Of a stretch of DNA of 32,988 bases, positions 1 to 9,521 are shown piece after piece. The position numbers and the translations under genes are program-made. This DNA comes from Acidobacteriota bacterium. GTDB lineage: Bacteria > Acidobacteriota > Thermoanaerobaculia > Multivoradales > J023. The stretch lies in contig RFGL01000437.1 of NCBI GenBank assembly GCA_003697015.1, positions 1 to 32,988 of the forward strand, in the 5' to 3' direction. Each line of letters starts with the position of its first letter. The stretch's first letter is position 1. The notes under the pieces are model-generated. The model worked only from the letters and a program-made list of their open reading frames with translations, had not been told where the DNA came from and searched no databases.

Positions 1-96
1 CTGCACGTGGTCATCGACCTGGGCGACCCCCGCGCCAAGATCCTCCAGATCCGCCACCGCGGCCGCCAGCTCGAAGTCGAAGTCGGCATCCCGTAG
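1..96 (+). CDS. C-terminal fragment of unidentified protein
   Basis: An open frame enters from the left edge and ends at TAG (94-96), giving 31 residues. It reads as alternating hydrophobic and charged residues (LHVVIDLGD at the start, VEVGIP at the end), which suggests the last beta-strands of a domain. The VVIDLG stretch is reminiscent of AMIN-type domains of cell-envelope proteins, but this is too short to assign. It converges with the aminotransferase gene on the other strand. I do not recognise the protein with any certainty; the call rests only on the open frame at the edge and plausible codon use. Confidence 0.5.
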   Translation: MHVVIDLGDPRAKILQIRHRGRQLEVEVGIP

Positions 97-133
97 GGCC
101 ACCCCCGCGCCCGAGCGGCCGGCCCGGTGGCCC
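96..133. terminator. inverted repeat between convergent genes
   Basis: GGGCCACC (96-103) is the reverse complement of GGTGGCCC (126-133), leaving a 22-base GC-rich interior that can pair further. It lies exactly between the stop of the left-edge gene and the stop of rocD, where a bidirectional terminator would be expected. No T-run follows on either strand, so intrinsic termination is unproven. Confidence 0.3.
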
Positions 134-1381
134 CTACCCGCGGCCGGTGGCGTCGGCGAGGGCGGGCTCGGGGTGGGGCTCGAGGGCGGCGAGGACGGCC
201 TCGACCTGGTCGAGGGCCCAGTCGAGCTCCTGGCGGGTGATGACCAGGGGTGGTGCGAGGCGGATGGTGTGCTCGTGGGTTTCTTTGCACAGCAGGCCGC
301 GCTGCTCGAGGGCCTCGCAGACCCGGCGGGCGCCGCCGGCTTCGGGGTGGAGCTCGATGCCGATCCACAGGCCGCGGCCGCGGACTTCCTTGACCGCCGG
401 CGCGCGCAGGGCGCGCAGGCGGTCGAGGGCGTAGGCCCCGAGCTCGGCGGAGCGCTCGCTCAGGCGCTCGTCGACCAGCACCTCGAGGGCGGCGCAGGCC
501 ACCGCCGCGGCGACCGGATTGCCGCCGTAGGTCGAGCCGTGGTCGCCGGGCTTGAACACCCCCATCACCGGATCGTCGGCGAGCACCGCCGACACCGGGT
601 AGAGGCCGCCGGAGAGGGCCTTGCCGAGGATCAGGACGTCGGGGCGCACGTCCTCGTGCTGGCAGGCCAGGAGCTTGCCCGTCCGCCCCAGGCCGCTCTG
701 GATCTCGTCGAGCATCAAGAGGGCGTTGTGGCGCTGGCAGATCTCGCGCAGCCGGCGCAGGAAGCCGTTCGGCGGCACGATGATGCCGCCTTCCCCCTGG
801 ATCGGCTCGGCCAGCACCGCCGCCACCCGCTCGTGCATCGCCGCCTCGACCGCGTCGGCGTCGCCGAAGGGCAGGAGGCGGAAGCCGGGGGCGAAGGGAC
901 CGAAGCCGCCGCGGGTCTGGGGGTCGGAGGAGAAACCGACGATGGTGGTGGTGCGGCCGTGGAAGTTGTGCTCGAAGACCAGGATCTCGGCCTCGCCGTC
1001 GGGTATCCCTTTGACCGTATAGGCCCACTTGCGGGCCATCTTGATCGCCGTCTCCACCGCCTCGGCACCGGTGTTCATCGGCAGCGCCTTGTCGTAGCCC
1101 ATCAGCCGGCAGAGGCGGTCGTAGAATTCGGCCAGACGGTCGTTGCGGAAGGCGCGCGAGGTGAGGGCCAGGCGCTCCGACTGCTCCTTCAAGGCGGCGA
1201 CGATGCGCGGGTGGCAATGGCCCTGGTTGACCGCCGAGTAGGCCGCCAACATGTCGAGGTACTTGCGTCCTTCGACGTCCCACACCCAAACCCCTTCGCC
1301 GCGGGTGAGCACCACGTCGAGGGGGTGGTAGTTGTGCGCTCCGCGGCGTTCTTCGAGGGCGATCAGCTCCTGGCTCGTCAT
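134..1381 (-). CDS. rocD: ornithine aminotransferase
   Basis: A PLP-dependent class-III aminotransferase of 415 residues, the usual length for ornithine-oxo-acid transaminase, which converts ornithine and 2-oxoglutarate to glutamate semialdehyde and glutamate in arginine/proline metabolism. Visible landmarks are [13 protein letters not shown] near residues 48-60, [13 protein letters not shown] near 102-114, FHGRT at 140-144, the PLP-ring aspartate in DEIQSG (D225), and the Schiff-base lysine in ILGKALSGG (K254). The frame is open for 75 codons upstream through a GC minisatellite. I chose the ATG at 1379-1381 because it begins the conserved domain and has a GGGAG Shine-Dalgarno 8 bases upstream. 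Other class-III transaminases, such as acetylornithine transaminase, are possible, but the YSAVNQGH and [13 protein letters not shown] signatures favour RocD. Confidence 0.93.
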   Translation of the reverse strand: MTSQELIALEERRGAHNYHPLDVVLTRGEGVWVWDVEGRKYLDMLAAYSAVNQGHCHPRIVAALKEQSERLALTSRAFRNDRLAEFYDRLCRLMGYDKALPMNTGAEAVETAIKMARKWAYTVKGIPDGEAEILVFEHNFHGRTTTIVGFSSDPQTRGGFGPFAPGFRLLPFGDADAVEAAMHERVAAVLAEPIQGEGGIIVPPNGFLRRLREICQRHNALLMLDEIQSGLGRTGKLLACQHEDVRPDVLILGKALSGGLYPVSAVLADDPVMGVFKPGDHGSTYGGNPVAAAVACAALEVLVDERLSERSAELGAYALDRLRALRAPAVKEVRGRGLWIGIELHPEAGGARRVCEALEQRGLLCKETHEHTIRLAPPLVITRQELDWALDQVEAVLAALEPHPEPALADATGRG

Positions 1382-1470
1382 CGTCAAGGCTCCCGGCGTT
1401 CGGTTGGCGATGGGCTGGTGGACGGCCTGAACGGCCGATGGTCTTCTTCTACCACAGCCGCCGCGACCGG

Positions 1471-1545
1471 CGGAAGGCCGCCCCGCGGAAGGCCGCCCCG
1501 CGGAAGGCCGCCCCGCGGCAGGCCGCCCCGCGGCAGGCCGCCCCG
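1471..1545. repeat. 15-bp GC-rich tandem repeat, five copies
   Basis: Five head-to-tail copies of a 15-bp unit. Three read CGGAAGGCCGCCCCG (1471-1515) and two read CGGCAGGCCGCCCCG (1516-1545). The array lies in the divergent gap between rocD and the DUF1295 gene. It keeps reading frames open because 15 is a multiple of 3, giving an artificial [10 protein letters not shown] repeat in front of rocD. It sits just upstream of a TAGAGT -10-like hexamer (1561-1566), so copy number could affect the neighbouring promoter. Confidence 0.9.
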
Positions 1546-1580
1546 CGCCTCCGGGCGCGGTAGAGTGGAGGGCCTGGAGC

Positions 1581-1643
1581 ATGGCCATGCCGTATCCGAC
1601 GATCATCGCCGCCGGCGGCGGCTTGCAGGCGGTGGACGGGTGA
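1581..1643 (+). CDS. possible 20-residue leader or coupling peptide
   Basis: A short open frame, ATG at 1581 to TGA at 1641-1643, encodes 20 residues starting MAMPYPTII and containing a GGG run. It has a good GGAGG Shine-Dalgarno (1568-1572) spaced about 9 bases. Its stop overlaps the GTG start of the following DUF1295 gene in the GTGA arrangement typical of translational coupling. No run of regulatory codons (such as repeated His, Trp or Leu) is present, so this is not an obvious attenuator peptide. It may be a genuine small protein, a coupling device, or chance; the start signal and the exact 4-base overlap are the evidence. Confidence 0.4.
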   Translation: MAMPYPTIIAAGGGLQAVDG

Positions 1644-2446
1644 GCGGCCTGGCGGCAACCCTGAGCGTCCTCTGCGCCGCGGTGCTGGGGGTGATGGTGG
1701 CGACGTGGTTGCTCAGCCTGCGGCTGCGCGACGCCAGCATCGTCGACGTGGCGTGGGGGCTGGGGTTTGTGCTGGTGGCGTGGATCGGCTTCTGGCTCGG
1801 CCCGCCGCCGTCGCCGCCGCGGCTTCTGCTCCTCGTCCTGGTGAGCGTCTGGGGCGGCCGTTTGGCGCTCTATATCGCGCGGCGCAACGCCGGCGCCGGG
1901 GAGGATTATCGCTACGCCGCCATGCGCCGCCGCCGCGGCGCCGCCTTCGGCTGGTGGAGCCTGGTCTTCGTCTTTCTGCTCCAGGGCCTCCTGATCCTGA
2001 TCATCTCCCTGCCGCTGGCGGTCGCCCTGAGCAGCGCGGCGACGTCATGGCGGCCGGCCCACCTCGTCGGCTCGATCTTGTGGGGGGTGGGTTTCGTCTT
2101 CGAGGCCGCCGGCGACTACCAGCTGGCGCGGTTCAAGGCCGATCCGGCCAACCGCGGCCGGGTGATGCGCCGCGGCCTGTGGCGCTACACCCGCCACCCC
2201 AACTACTTCGGCGACGCCCTGGTGTGGTGGGGGTACTACGCCTTCGCCTGGGCCGTGCCGGGGGGCGCCTGGACGGTGATCTCGCCGCTCTTGATGACCT
2301 TCCTGCTGCTCAAGGTGTCCGGCGTCGCCCTGACCGAGCGCTCGATCGCCGAACGCCGCCCGGCCTACCGCGACTACGTCGCCACCACCAGCGCTTTCAT
2401 CCCCTGGCCGCCGCGCCGCCGGTCGGACGGAGCGGATTCGACCTGA
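1640..2446 (+). CDS. DUF1295 / steroid 5-alpha-reductase-like membrane protein
   Basis: A 268-residue multi-pass inner-membrane protein of the DUF1295 family, related to the C-terminal catalytic part of steroid 5-alpha reductases and isoprenylcysteine methyltransferases. The early segment [12 protein letters not shown] and the late signature [17 protein letters not shown], followed by [16 protein letters not shown] near the C-terminus, are diagnostic of the family. About six to seven hydrophobic segments are visible. The exact substrate in bacteria is not established; NAD(P)H-dependent reduction of a lipid-like substrate is the family inference. The GTG start at 1640 gives an N-terminus that begins at the first membrane segment and overlaps the TGA of the small upstream frame. 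The stop is only 2 bases from the convergent stop of the FG-GAP gene, inside the palindrome TGAGCTCA. Confidence 0.85.
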   Translation: MSGLAATLSVLCAAVLGVMVATWLLSLRLRDASIVDVAWGLGFVLVAWIGFWLGPPPSPPRLLLLVLVSVWGGRLALYIARRNAGAGEDYRYAAMRRRRGAAFGWWSLVFVFLLQGLLILIISLPLAVALSSAATSWRPAHLVGSILWGVGFVFEAAGDYQLARFKADPANRGRVMRRGLWRYTRHPNYFGDALVWWGYYAFAWAVPGGAWTVISPLLMTFLLLKVSGVALTERSIAERRPAYRDYVATTSAFIPWPPRRRSDGADST

Positions 2447-2448
2447 GC

Positions 2449-4344
2449 TCAGCGGCGCAGGCGGGCGACGGCGGCGGCGGCGAGGAGCACCGCCAGGGCG
2501 ACGATCGCCGGGCCGCCGAGGGTGGGGATGGGCACCGCCGGCGCCATCAATCGGTCGCCGGCGTTGCCTCCGGCGCCGGCGCCGGAGGCACCGCCGGCAC
2601 CGTCGCGCCGTCCCTGCGGCGTCCCGCCGACGGCGCCGTCCTTCCACATCCCGGCGATGCGCGAGATGACGTCGGTGGTGAGGGTGGCGACGTCGTTGGC
2701 CGGCTCGGGATCGTGCTCGACGAGAGCGCGCAGGGCGGCGGCGAGGACGATGCCGCCGCGGGTGGGCTGGGCGTCGAGCCGCGGCGTGAGGTCGGCGGTC
2801 AGACTGGCGCTGTGGCCGGGGGGCAGGGCGTCGAGGCGCCAGATGCCGCCGGCGTAGGTGCCGGCGGCGGGGGTGATGGCGTCGACGCCGACTTCCGCGA
2901 TCACGCCGAGGTCGATCGCCAGGGCGATCTGCGACGCATCGCCGGGGCCGAGGTTCTCCACCGTCACGGTGTAGCGCAGGGGCGCGCCGACCACCGCCGC
3001 GGCGCTCGAGGCGTCGGCGCTCACCGCCAGGTCGGCGGCGACGCCGAGATCGTAGACGTAGGCCGCGCCGCCGTCGGCGGCGGCATCGTCGTCGAGCTGG
3101 GAGCCGATCACCGCCTTGCCGCCGCCGAGGGCGACCGCCTTGGCGAAGTGGTCGCCGGCCTCGACGTCGGCGGGGCTCAAGCGGGCGATCTCCTGCCAGC
3201 CGCCGTCTTCCGCGCGGCGGCCGAAGAGGTAGGCGATGCCGGCGCTCAGCTCGCCCTTGGTGCCGACCAGCAGGCGGCTGCCGGCGATGGCGACGCCGAT
3301 GCCGAAGCCCGGCGACGGATTGTCGCCGGCCACCAGTTTCTGGCTCTGCGCCCACAGGCCGCTCATCGGGTCGCGCTCGAAGACGTAGGCCGCGCCGCTG
3401 GCGAAGCCGTTGCCCTCGTCCGACGGGGCGCCGATCAGGATGACGCCGCCGGAGATCGCCACCGCGGTGCCGAAGGCGTCGGCGGAATCGGTGTCGTCGC
3501 CGGCCAGGGTGGCGACCTGGCCCCAGGCGCCGGGGCCGCCGTGGTCGCGCTCGAAGACGTGGGCGACGCCGGCGTTGCCCGCCACCTTCGGCGCCCCCAC
3601 CACCACCGTGCCGCCGGAGATCGCCACCGACCAACCGGCGGCGGCCTCGAGGGAGGCGTCCTCGGCCACCAGCTCGGCCACCTGGCGCCAGGGCTCCGCA
3701 GCATCCGGGTCGCGCCGGTAGACGTGGGCCGAGCCGGCGAAGGTGCCGCCGTCGTCGTCGTAGAAGGCCCCGAGGACCAGGGTGTCGCCGTCGATCGCCG
3801 CCGACCAGCCGACCCGGTCGTTGTCGTCCGAGCTCTCCGGCACCAGCTTCTGCACCTCCCGCCAGCGGCCGTCGTCGCCGCGCTCGAAGACGTAGGCCGA
3901 GCCGGTGGCCACCGGCTCGTCGATCGGCGCGCCGAGGACGATGACGTCGCCGGAGACGCCGAGGGCTTCGCCGAAGACGTCGCTGGCGTCGCCGTCCGAC
4001 GCCACCAGCTTCTGCACCTGCTGATAGGCGTCGCCGGCGCGCTCGAAGACGTAGGCGGCGCCGGCGTTGGGCCCCGCCACCGCGGCGCCGGGGGCCCCGG
4101 CCACCAGCACCTCGCCGTCGATCGCCACCGCCCAGCCGAGCTGGTCGCCGCTGCCGGCGCCGGCGGCGAGCAGCTTGAGCGGCTCGGCGAGGGAGAGGGG
4201 CGGCGGCGCCGGCTTGGGCAGCCGGCCCGCTGCGGCGCCGGCGAGGAGGCCGCCTGCGGCCAGCAGCAGGGTCGCTCGCCACCGCGCTCGCGCGCTGGCC
4301 GAGCGCCGGACGGACTGGGGGTTGGTCGGCATGTCGGCTGGCAT
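2449..4344 (-). CDS. secreted FG-GAP repeat protein with DUF11 domain and IPTL-CTERM-like tail
   Basis: A 631-residue exported protein. Residues 1-40 form a signal peptide (Arg-rich start, then TLLLAAGGLLAGAAAG). Residues about 66-430 hold seven beta-propeller-like repeats with the pattern GDQxGWAVAIDGxxxVxGAP...AYVFER, typical of FG-GAP/integrin-like proteins. Residues about 436-560 are a DUF11-type domain (RYTVTVENLGPGDAS). The last 31 residues carry VPIPTLGG, a hydrophobic helix and a terminal RLRR, matching the IPTL-CTERM sorting tail. It is probably a surface-anchored or sorted protein. It is the last gene of a minus-strand run with the hybrid kinase (29-base gap). A second ATG at 4330-4332 is possible; neither start has a strong Shine-Dalgarno. 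Confidence 0.85.
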   Translation of the reverse strand: MPADMPTNPQSVRRSASARARWRATLLLAAGGLLAGAAAGRLPKPAPPPLSLAEPLKLLAAGAGSGDQLGWAVAIDGEVLVAGAPGAAVAGPNAGAAYVFERAGDAYQQVQKLVASDGDASDVFGEALGVSGDVIVLGAPIDEPVATGSAYVFERGDDGRWREVQKLVPESSDDNDRVGWSAAIDGDTLVLGAFYDDDGGTFAGSAHVYRRDPDAAEPWRQVAELVAEDASLEAAAGWSVAISGGTVVVGAPKVAGNAGVAHVFERDHGGPGAWGQVATLAGDDTDSADAFGTAVAISGGVILIGAPSDEGNGFASGAAYVFERDPMSGLWAQSQKLVAGDNPSPGFGIGVAIAGSRLLVGTKGELSAGIAYLFGRRAEDGGWQEIARLSPADVEAGDHFAKAVALGGGKAVIGSQLDDDAAADGGAAYVYDLGVAADLAVSADASSAAAVVGAPLRYTVTVENLGPGDASQIALAIDLGVIAEVGVDAITPAAGTYAGGIWRLDALPPGHSASLTADLTPRLDAQPTRGGIVLAAALRALVEHDPEPANDVATLTTDVISRIAGMWKDGAVGGTPQGRRDGAGGASGAGAGGNAGDRLMAPAVPIPTLGGPAIVALAVLLAAAAVARLRR

Positions 4345-4373
4345 CTTACCCGATCCGCGCCGCCGGCTCCGAC

Positions 4374-6383
4374 TCAGTCGGCCGGCGCCCTCGTCTCCGC
4401 GGCCAGGGCGAGGACCCGGCGTACTTTGCGGATCAACTTGCGCGGCGTGAAGGGCTTGCGCAGCAGCTGCTCGGGCGCCGGCGGCCGGTGGTTGTCGAAG
4501 AGCGCCCCCTCAGTGTAGCCCGACATGTAGAGCACCTTGAGCCCGGGTTGCCGGCGGCGCATCTCCTCGGCCAGCTCGAAGCCGCTCATCCCCGGCATCA
4601 CCAGGTCGGTGAGCAGCAGATCGACGGCGGTCGGCTGCCGGCGCAGCAGCTGCAAGGCGCGCTGGGGATCCTCGGCCCGCAGCACCCGGTAGCCGCTGCT
4701 CTCGAGGCACTCGGCGACCAGGGAGCTGACCATCGCTTCGTCGTCGACCACCAGCACGGTGGCGCCACCGGCGTCGACGTCGACCTCGGGTCGCGGCGGC
4801 GGCGGCGGCGCGGCGCGACGGGCTGCGGCACGGGGAAAATCGAGATGGAAGGTGGTACCGCGACCGGGGGAGCTGGTGACCGCGATGCCGCCACCGCTCT
4901 GCTTGACGATGCCGTAGACCATGGCCAGCCCCAGGCCGGTGCCCTCGCCGCGCTTCTTGGTGGTGAAGAAGGGTTCGAAGATCCGTCCCCGGGTCTCGGC
5001 GTCCATGCCGACGCCGGTGTCGCGGACGGTCAGCCGGACGTAGGGTCCCGGCACCAGGTCGGGATCGTAGGCGAGGTCGGCGGGGCCGAGCTCGCGGCCT
5101 TCGGTCTTGAGGGTCAGGGTGCCGCCCCGGGGCATGGCGTCGCGGGCGTTGATCGCCAGATTGAGGACCACCTGCTCGAGCTGGCCGAGGTCGGCCTCGA
5201 TGGTGGTGCTCCCCGGCTCGAGCTCGATCACCAGCTCGACGTCCTCGCGGATCAGGCGCCGCAGCATCCGCTCCATGTTGGTGACCACCTGGTTGAGCTC
5301 GACCGGCTCGGTCCTGAGGGGCTGGCGGCGGCCGAAGGCGAGGAGCTGCCGGGTGAGCTCGCCGGCGCGGCCGGAGGCGCGGACGATCTCCTCGGCGTAG
5401 CGGGCGAGGGGATCGCCCGGCGGCAGGCGGTCGCGCAGCAGCTCGCCGTAGGAGAGGATGGCGGTCAGGAGGTTGTTGAAGTCGTGGGCGATGCCCGCCG
5501 TCACCCGGCCGATGGCCTCCATCTTCTGGGCCTGGCGCAGCTGCGCCTCGAGATGGCGGCGCTCGCTGGTGTCGCGCATCACCACCACCCGGGCGGTGCC
5601 GCCTTTGTAGGGGATCGACCGGCCGCGCAATTCGACGGTGAAGGGGGTGCGGTCCTTCTTGTAGCAGGTGATCTCGTAGGGCTCGTCGTAGCCGGCCTGG
5701 TGGCGGTCGATCACCATCTGCTTCTGCGCCTTCGCCACCCGGCTGCCGATCGGCGCGCCGATGACCTCGTCGACGGTGAAGCCGAAGAGGCGGGCGAACT
5801 GCTCGTTGGCGTCGACGATCTTGCCGTCCTCGAAGACGCAGATGCCCTCGAAGGTGGCCTGCGCCAGCCGCCGGAAGCGCTCCTCGCTGTCGCGCAGGGT
5901 ACGCTCCGCTTCCACCCGTTCGCGGATGTCGTGGTAGAGGGCGAAGACGCCGATCAGCTCCTGTTCCAGCATCAGCGGAATGCCGTAGATCTCGACGTCG
6001 ACCAGCTCGCCGCCGGCGCGCTGGCGGCGGGTGGTGACGTAGACCGTCTCGCCGCCGCGAACCCGAGCGGTGATGCGGCGTGCATCCTCGTCGAACCGCG
6101 GTCCGCCGATCAGATCGTCGAGGTCGCGCCCGAGGATCGCCTCGCGGGAATAGCCGAAGAGGGATTCGAAGGCCGGATTGCAGGTCCTCACCCGGTGCTC
6201 CGGGTCGAGCAGCACCACCGCCAGGGGGGTGTGCTGGAGCAGGCCGTCGAGGAGGGTGGTGAGCTCGCGGATCTGGCGGGTGGCGTCGTCGCTGCCGGTT
6301 GCCGCCTGCCGCAGGCGGCGCAGGGCGGCCGGCAGGATGGCGACGAGGGGAAGGGCGAGGAGGGTGGCCGACGGTCCCGGCAT
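4374..6383 (-). CDS. PAS-PAS hybrid histidine kinase with C-terminal receiver domain
   Basis: A 669-residue sensor kinase. Residues 5-22 are one hydrophobic segment. Two PAS domains follow (about 40-155 with [17 protein letters not shown], and 160-275 with [17 protein letters not shown]). The HisKA phosphoacceptor is H300 in [10 protein letters not shown]. The HATPase_c domain shows the N-box [10 protein letters not shown] (N412), DTGVGM (D455) and [14 protein letters not shown] receiver domain (541-660) has acidic residues VVDDE, phosphoacceptor D593 in LLTDLVMPG and K643 in LRKPF. The HDFNNLL motif and the attached receiver place it with PAS/hybrid kinases that often act without a dedicated output partner nearby. 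It follows the YyaL fusion gene by 37 bases, so the two are probably co-transcribed. No DNA-binding response regulator lies in this window, and the signal is unknown. The ATG has no clear Shine-Dalgarno. Confidence 0.95.
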   Translation of the reverse strand: MPGPSATLLALPLVAILPAALRRLRQAATGSDDATRQIRELTTLLDGLLQHTPLAVVLLDPEHRVRTCNPAFESLFGYSREAILGRDLDDLIGGPRFDEDARRITARVRGGETVYVTTRRQRAGGELVDVEIYGIPLMLEQELIGVFALYHDIRERVEAERTLRDSEERFRRLAQATFEGICVFEDGKIVDANEQFARLFGFTVDEVIGAPIGSRVAKAQKQMVIDRHQAGYDEPYEITCYKKDRTPFTVELRGRSIPYKGGTARVVVMRDTSERRHLEAQLRQAQKMEAIGRVTAGIAHDFNNLLTAILSYGELLRDRLPPGDPLARYAEEIVRASGRAGELTRQLLAFGRRQPLRTEPVELNQVVTNMERMLRRLIREDVELVIELEPGSTTIEADLGQLEQVVLNLAINARDAMPRGGTLTLKTEGRELGPADLAYDPDLVPGPYVRLTVRDTGVGMDAETRGRIFEPFFTTKKRGEGTGLGLAMVYGIVKQSGGGIAVTSSPGRGTTFHLDFPRAAARRAAPPPPPRPEVDVDAGGATVLVVDDEAMVSSLVAECLESSGYRVLRAEDPQRALQLLRRQPTAVDLLLTDLVMPGMSGFELAEEMRRRQPGLKVLYMSGYTEGALFDNHRPPAPEQLLRKPFTPRKLIRKVRRVLALAAETRAPAD

Positions 6384-6420
6384 GGCGGAGAACGATAAGG
6401 TTATTCGTCGAAATGCATTT

Positions 6421-8832
6421 TCATTCGGCGGGAGACGTTCCGATCGTCAGCTCGCGTTGGATCGGCGGCAGGCAACGCTGATCGTCGCAGGCCTGGTAGG
6501 TGAGGAGCAGCCGGGCGCTCTCCGCCGGCCGCATCTCGCCGGCGATCTCCACCGTGCCGTCCCAGACCGCCACCGGCCGTTCGGCAAAGGCCAGCTCGAG
6601 TCGCTTGGCGGGGGGGTAGCGGAGCGCTCGCAGCTCGCCCGCCGTCGCCTCGACGGTGGTGGGGATCAGGAAGTCGTCCGACGCCGGGTTGGCGTTGACG
6701 TGCCAGCCCGGCGCGACGCTCAGCCGTACCTTCAGCGGCCGCCAGCCGCCGTCGCCGGGATCGCCGAGCTGCGCCGTGGCGGTGACCAGGCCGGCGGCTT
6801 CGGCCTCGGGGCTGCCCGGGGCGGGGTGGGGCAACGCCGCCCGGCGTTGCGCCGCCGCCGCCGGACCGTGGTAGCGCGCCACGGCGAGGGCCAGGGTCTG
6901 GTAGGCGGCGGGAGCCTGCTCGACCTGGGGGGCGAAGGCCTTGAGAGCGGCTTCGGCCTGATCCCGCCAGCGCGCTTCGCCGGTGCGCTCGGCCAGGGCC
7001 AGGAGGTTCAAGGTCGCCACCGCGTTGGCCGACGGCACGGCGCCGTCGTGGAGCGGGCGCAGTTGGAAGAGGACGTCCGGGCGGGCGGCGGCGGTGACGA
7101 AGCCGCCGTCCGGGTGGCGCAGGCGCGCGATCTGCTCCTCGGTCAGGCTCACCGCCCGCTCCAGCCACGCCTTGTCGCCGGTCGCCCGGTGGAGGGCGAG
7201 GAGGCCGCGGACCAGGAAGGCGTAATCGTCGAGGTAGGCGTCGATCTTGGCCTTGCCGCCGCGCCAAGCGTGCTGCAACGGTCGGCCTTGAGGCCGCAGG
7301 TTGGCGAGCACGAAGCGCGCGGCCCGGGCCGCGTCGTCGACCATCGAACGGTCCTCCAGCAGGCGGCCGGCAGCGGCCATGCCGGCGATCGCCATGCCGT
7401 TCCAATCCGCCAGCACCTTGTCGTCGGTCAGCGGCCGCGGGCGCTGGTCGCGACGGGCGAGGAGGCGCCGGCGCAGGGGCTCGAGGCGCTCGACCAGCGC
7501 CGCCTCGTCGAGGCCCTGCTGCGCCGCCACCCGGGCCAGGGGCTGGGGCAGATGGAGGACGTACTCGTGCTGCTCGAAGGTCGGTTCTCCGTCGAAGCCG
7601 TAGATCGGCGCCAGGAAGGCGAAGTCGCGTTCCCCCAGGACCGCGCGCAGCTCCATTTCGGTCCACACGTAGAAGGCGCCCTCGCGGGCGTTGGTCTCGG
7701 CGTCGATGGCGCTCAAGAAGGCGCCTTCCGGGGAGCTCATCTCGCGGCGCAGGAAGGCCGCGGTCCGCCGCACCACCCGCGCGGCCTGGGGATCGTCCGC
7801 CAGGGCGTACCAGCGGGCGTAGACCTCGAGCAGGTGGCCGTTGTCGTAGAGCATCTTCTCGAAGTGGGGCACCAGCCAGCGCCGGTCGGTGGAGTAGCGG
7901 TGGAAGCCCCCTCCCAGCTGGTCGAAGATGCCGCCGCGGGCCATGCGATCGAGGGTCGTGGCCAGCATGGTGCGGGCCCCCTCGTCGCCGTCTTCGGCCA
8001 ACGCCAGCAGCAAGAGGAGATTGGACGGGGTGGGGAATTTCGGCGCCGTGCCGAAGCCGCCCCAGGTGGCGTCGAAACGCCGTTCGAGGTCGTCGCGGGC
8101 GGCCTTGACCACCGCGGCGGGCGGCGGCGCGGCGGCCGGCCGGTCGCGTTCTTCGAGCACCTGGCGCAGGGCGTCGGTCAGGGCGTCGGCCTGCTTGTCG
8201 ACGTCGGCGCGGCGCTCGACCCAGGCGTCGTGCAGGGCCCGGAGCAGGGTCTTGAATCCCGGCCGGCCGTCCCGATCCTCGGGCGGGAAGTAGGTGCCGG
8301 CGAAGAAGGGTTTGAGCTGCGGGGTGAGGAAGACCGAGTTGGGCCAGCCGCCGTGGCGGGTCAGCAGCTGGGTGGCGGTCATGTAGATCTCGTCGAGGTC
8401 GGGACGCTCCTCGCGGTCGACCTTGATCGGCACGAAGTAGCGGTTGATCAGCGCCGCCACCTCGGGGTTGGAGAAGGACTCGCGCTCCATCACGTGGCAC
8501 CAGTAGCAGGTCGAGTAGCCGACCGAGAGGAAGATCGGCTTGTCCTCGGCCCGGGCCTTGGCCAGGGCTTCCTCACCCCAGGGATACCAGTCGACCGGGT
8601 TGTACTGGTGAAGCAGCAGGTAGGGGCTCGATTCCCCCGCCAGGCGGTTGGGCCTGGCACGGTGAGGCGCCGGCTCGGTGGTGCCCGCCTCCGCCGCCGG
8701 CGGCTCCTGCGGCGAGCCCGCCTCGCCGCCGGCCTGCGCCGCCCCCAGATGGCGGCCGGCGGTCCACGACAGGGCGGCGAGGATCGCCAGGGAGGCGAGA
8801 GCGAGGACGATCGTGCGACGCGGCATGGGCAT
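6421..8832 (-). CDS. exported YyaL/DUF255 thioredoxin-glucanase-like protein fused to a DsbD-alpha domain
   Basis: An 803-residue protein of the YyaL/SSP411 (DUF255) family. Residues 5-35 are a signal peptide or membrane anchor. The thioredoxin-like domain (about 60-220) begins [14 protein letters not shown] and has the redox motif C109-Y-W-C112. The middle part (about 240-660) is the six-hairpin glycosidase-like domain with [19 protein letters not shown] and [19 protein letters not shown]. The last 123 residues (681-803) resemble the N-terminal periplasmic DsbD-alpha domain: [18 protein letters not shown], then YQACDDQRC with C782 and C787, then LPP. Most YyaL proteins are cytosolic and lack both the signal peptide and the DsbD-alpha part, so this is an unusual periplasmic redox fusion. 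It leads the run with the hybrid kinase and FG-GAP genes. An alternative ATG lies two codons downstream (8826). Confidence 0.9.
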   Translation of the reverse strand: MPMPRRTIVLALASLAILAALSWTAGRHLGAAQAGGEAGSPQEPPAAEAGTTEPAPHRARPNRLAGESSPYLLLHQYNPVDWYPWGEEALAKARAEDKPIFLSVGYSTCYWCHVMERESFSNPEVAALINRYFVPIKVDREERPDLDEIYMTATQLLTRHGGWPNSVFLTPQLKPFFAGTYFPPEDRDGRPGFKTLLRALHDAWVERRADVDKQADALTDALRQVLEERDRPAAAPPPAAVVKAARDDLERRFDATWGGFGTAPKFPTPSNLLLLLALAEDGDEGARTMLATTLDRMARGGIFDQLGGGFHRYSTDRRWLVPHFEKMLYDNGHLLEVYARWYALADDPQAARVVRRTAAFLRREMSSPEGAFLSAIDAETNAREGAFYVWTEMELRAVLGERDFAFLAPIYGFDGEPTFEQHEYVLHLPQPLARVAAQQGLDEAALVERLEPLRRRLLARRDQRPRPLTDDKVLADWNGMAIAGMAAAGRLLEDRSMVDDAARAARFVLANLRPQGRPLQHAWRGGKAKIDAYLDDYAFLVRGLLALHRATGDKAWLERAVSLTEEQIARLRHPDGGFVTAAARPDVLFQLRPLHDGAVPSANAVATLNLLALAERTGEARWRDQAEAALKAFAPQVEQAPAAYQTLALAVARYHGPAAAAQRRAALPHPAPGSPEAEAAGLVTATAQLGDPGDGGWRPLKVRLSVAPGWHVNANPASDDFLIPTTVEATAGELRALRYPPAKRLELAFAERPVAVWDGTVEIAGEMRPAESARLLLTYQACDDQRCLPPIQRELTIGTSPAE

Positions 8833-8868
8833 GGTGGTCGCAGTCTACCAGCGCGCCGGCGGGCGCGG

Positions 8869-8898
8869 TTGACAGGCGGCCGCCCGGCCCGCTACGGT
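8869..8898 (+). promoter_or_regulatory. candidate promoter, probably leaderless, for the LOG-family gene
   Basis: A consensus -35 TTGACA (8869-8874) is followed after 18 bases by TACGGT (8893-8898). Transcription would start about 7 bases downstream, at or just before the ATG at 8907. No Shine-Dalgarno precedes that ATG, which fits a leaderless message. Confidence 0.5.
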
Positions 8899-8906
8899 GC
8901 CCTTCG

Positions 8907-9512
8907 ATGCGCGACGTCAACGCCCCCAGGCTGCGCCGGGTGGCCGTCTTCTGCGGCTCCAGCCCGGGCCGGGACGGCGCCTACCGCGCCGCCGCGGAGG
9001 CGCTCGGCAAGACCCTCGCCGAGCGCCGGCTGGGGCTGGTCTACGGCGGCGGCGACGTCGGCCTCATGGGCATCCTCGCCGACGCCGTGATGGCCGCCGG
9101 CGGCGAGGTGATCGGCGTCATTCCCCAGGCGCTCAAAGCGCGCGAGCTGGCCCATCTCGGCCTCACCCGGCTGGAGGTGGTCGACAGCATGCACAGCCGC
9201 AAGGAGCGCATGTACCAGCTGGCCGACGCCCTCATCGCCCTGCCCGGCGGCATCGGCACCTTCGAGGAGCTGCTCGAGAGCCTGACCTGGATCCAGCTGG
9301 GCCTCCACGCCAAGCCCTGCGGCGTGCTCAACGTCGGCGGCTACTACGACCCCCTCCTCGCCCAGCTCGAACGCGCCGTCGCCCACGGCTTCCTGCGCCC
9401 CGAGCACCGCGGCCTGCTGATCGCCGAACGCGACCCGGTCGTCCTCCTCGAGCGCTTCGCCGACTACCGCCCGCCGCAGATCCGCAAGTGGATCGACGAA
9501 GGGGAGACCTGA
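8907..9512 (+). CDS. LOG-family (TIGR00730) nucleoside 5'-monophosphate phosphoribohydrolase-like protein
   Basis: A 201-residue cytosolic Rossmann-fold protein of the LOG/lysine-decarboxylase-like family, which releases the base from (cytokinin-type) nucleoside monophosphates. It has the N-terminal strand [10 protein letters not shown] (13-21), [12 protein letters not shown] (44-55), the arginine-lysine pair in SRKERM (R98, K99) and the active-site signature PGGIGTFEE (113-121). Its length is typical. It lies divergent from the YyaL fusion gene across a 74-base gap that holds a TTGACA promoter, and it converges on the selenoprotein gene with a 9-base gap. The physiological substrate in non-plant-associated bacteria is uncertain; nucleotide salvage or housecleaning is the family-level inference. 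Confidence 0.92.
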   Translation: MRDVNAPRLRRVAVFCGSSPGRDGAYRAAAEALGKTLAERRLGLVYGGGDVGLMGILADAVMAAGGEVIGVIPQALKARELAHLGLTRLEVVDSMHSRKERMYQLADALIALPGGIGTFEELLESLTWIQLGLHAKPCGVLNVGGYYDPLLAQLERAVAHGFLRPEHRGLLIAERDPVVLLERFADYRPPQIRKWIDEGET

Positions 9513-9521
9513 ACCGCGCCC

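Noticed and set aside
1471-1545. CRISPR-like array
   Set aside because: The units are directly adjacent with no spacers and no cas genes are present; it is a minisatellite.
1382-1606. 75-residue N-terminal extension of ornithine aminotransferase
   Set aside because: It is produced by the tandem repeat and unrelated leader DNA; the conserved protein and a good Shine-Dalgarno begin at 1381.
1705-4518. Plus-strand open frame of 937 codons across DUF1295 and the FG-GAP gene
   Set aside because: Low-complexity Arg/Gly/Ala translation in the wrong frame of DUF1295 and antisense to the FG-GAP protein.
6178-9090. Plus-strand open frame of 970 codons
   Set aside because: It is antisense to the hybrid kinase and the YyaL fusion gene and shows no domain.
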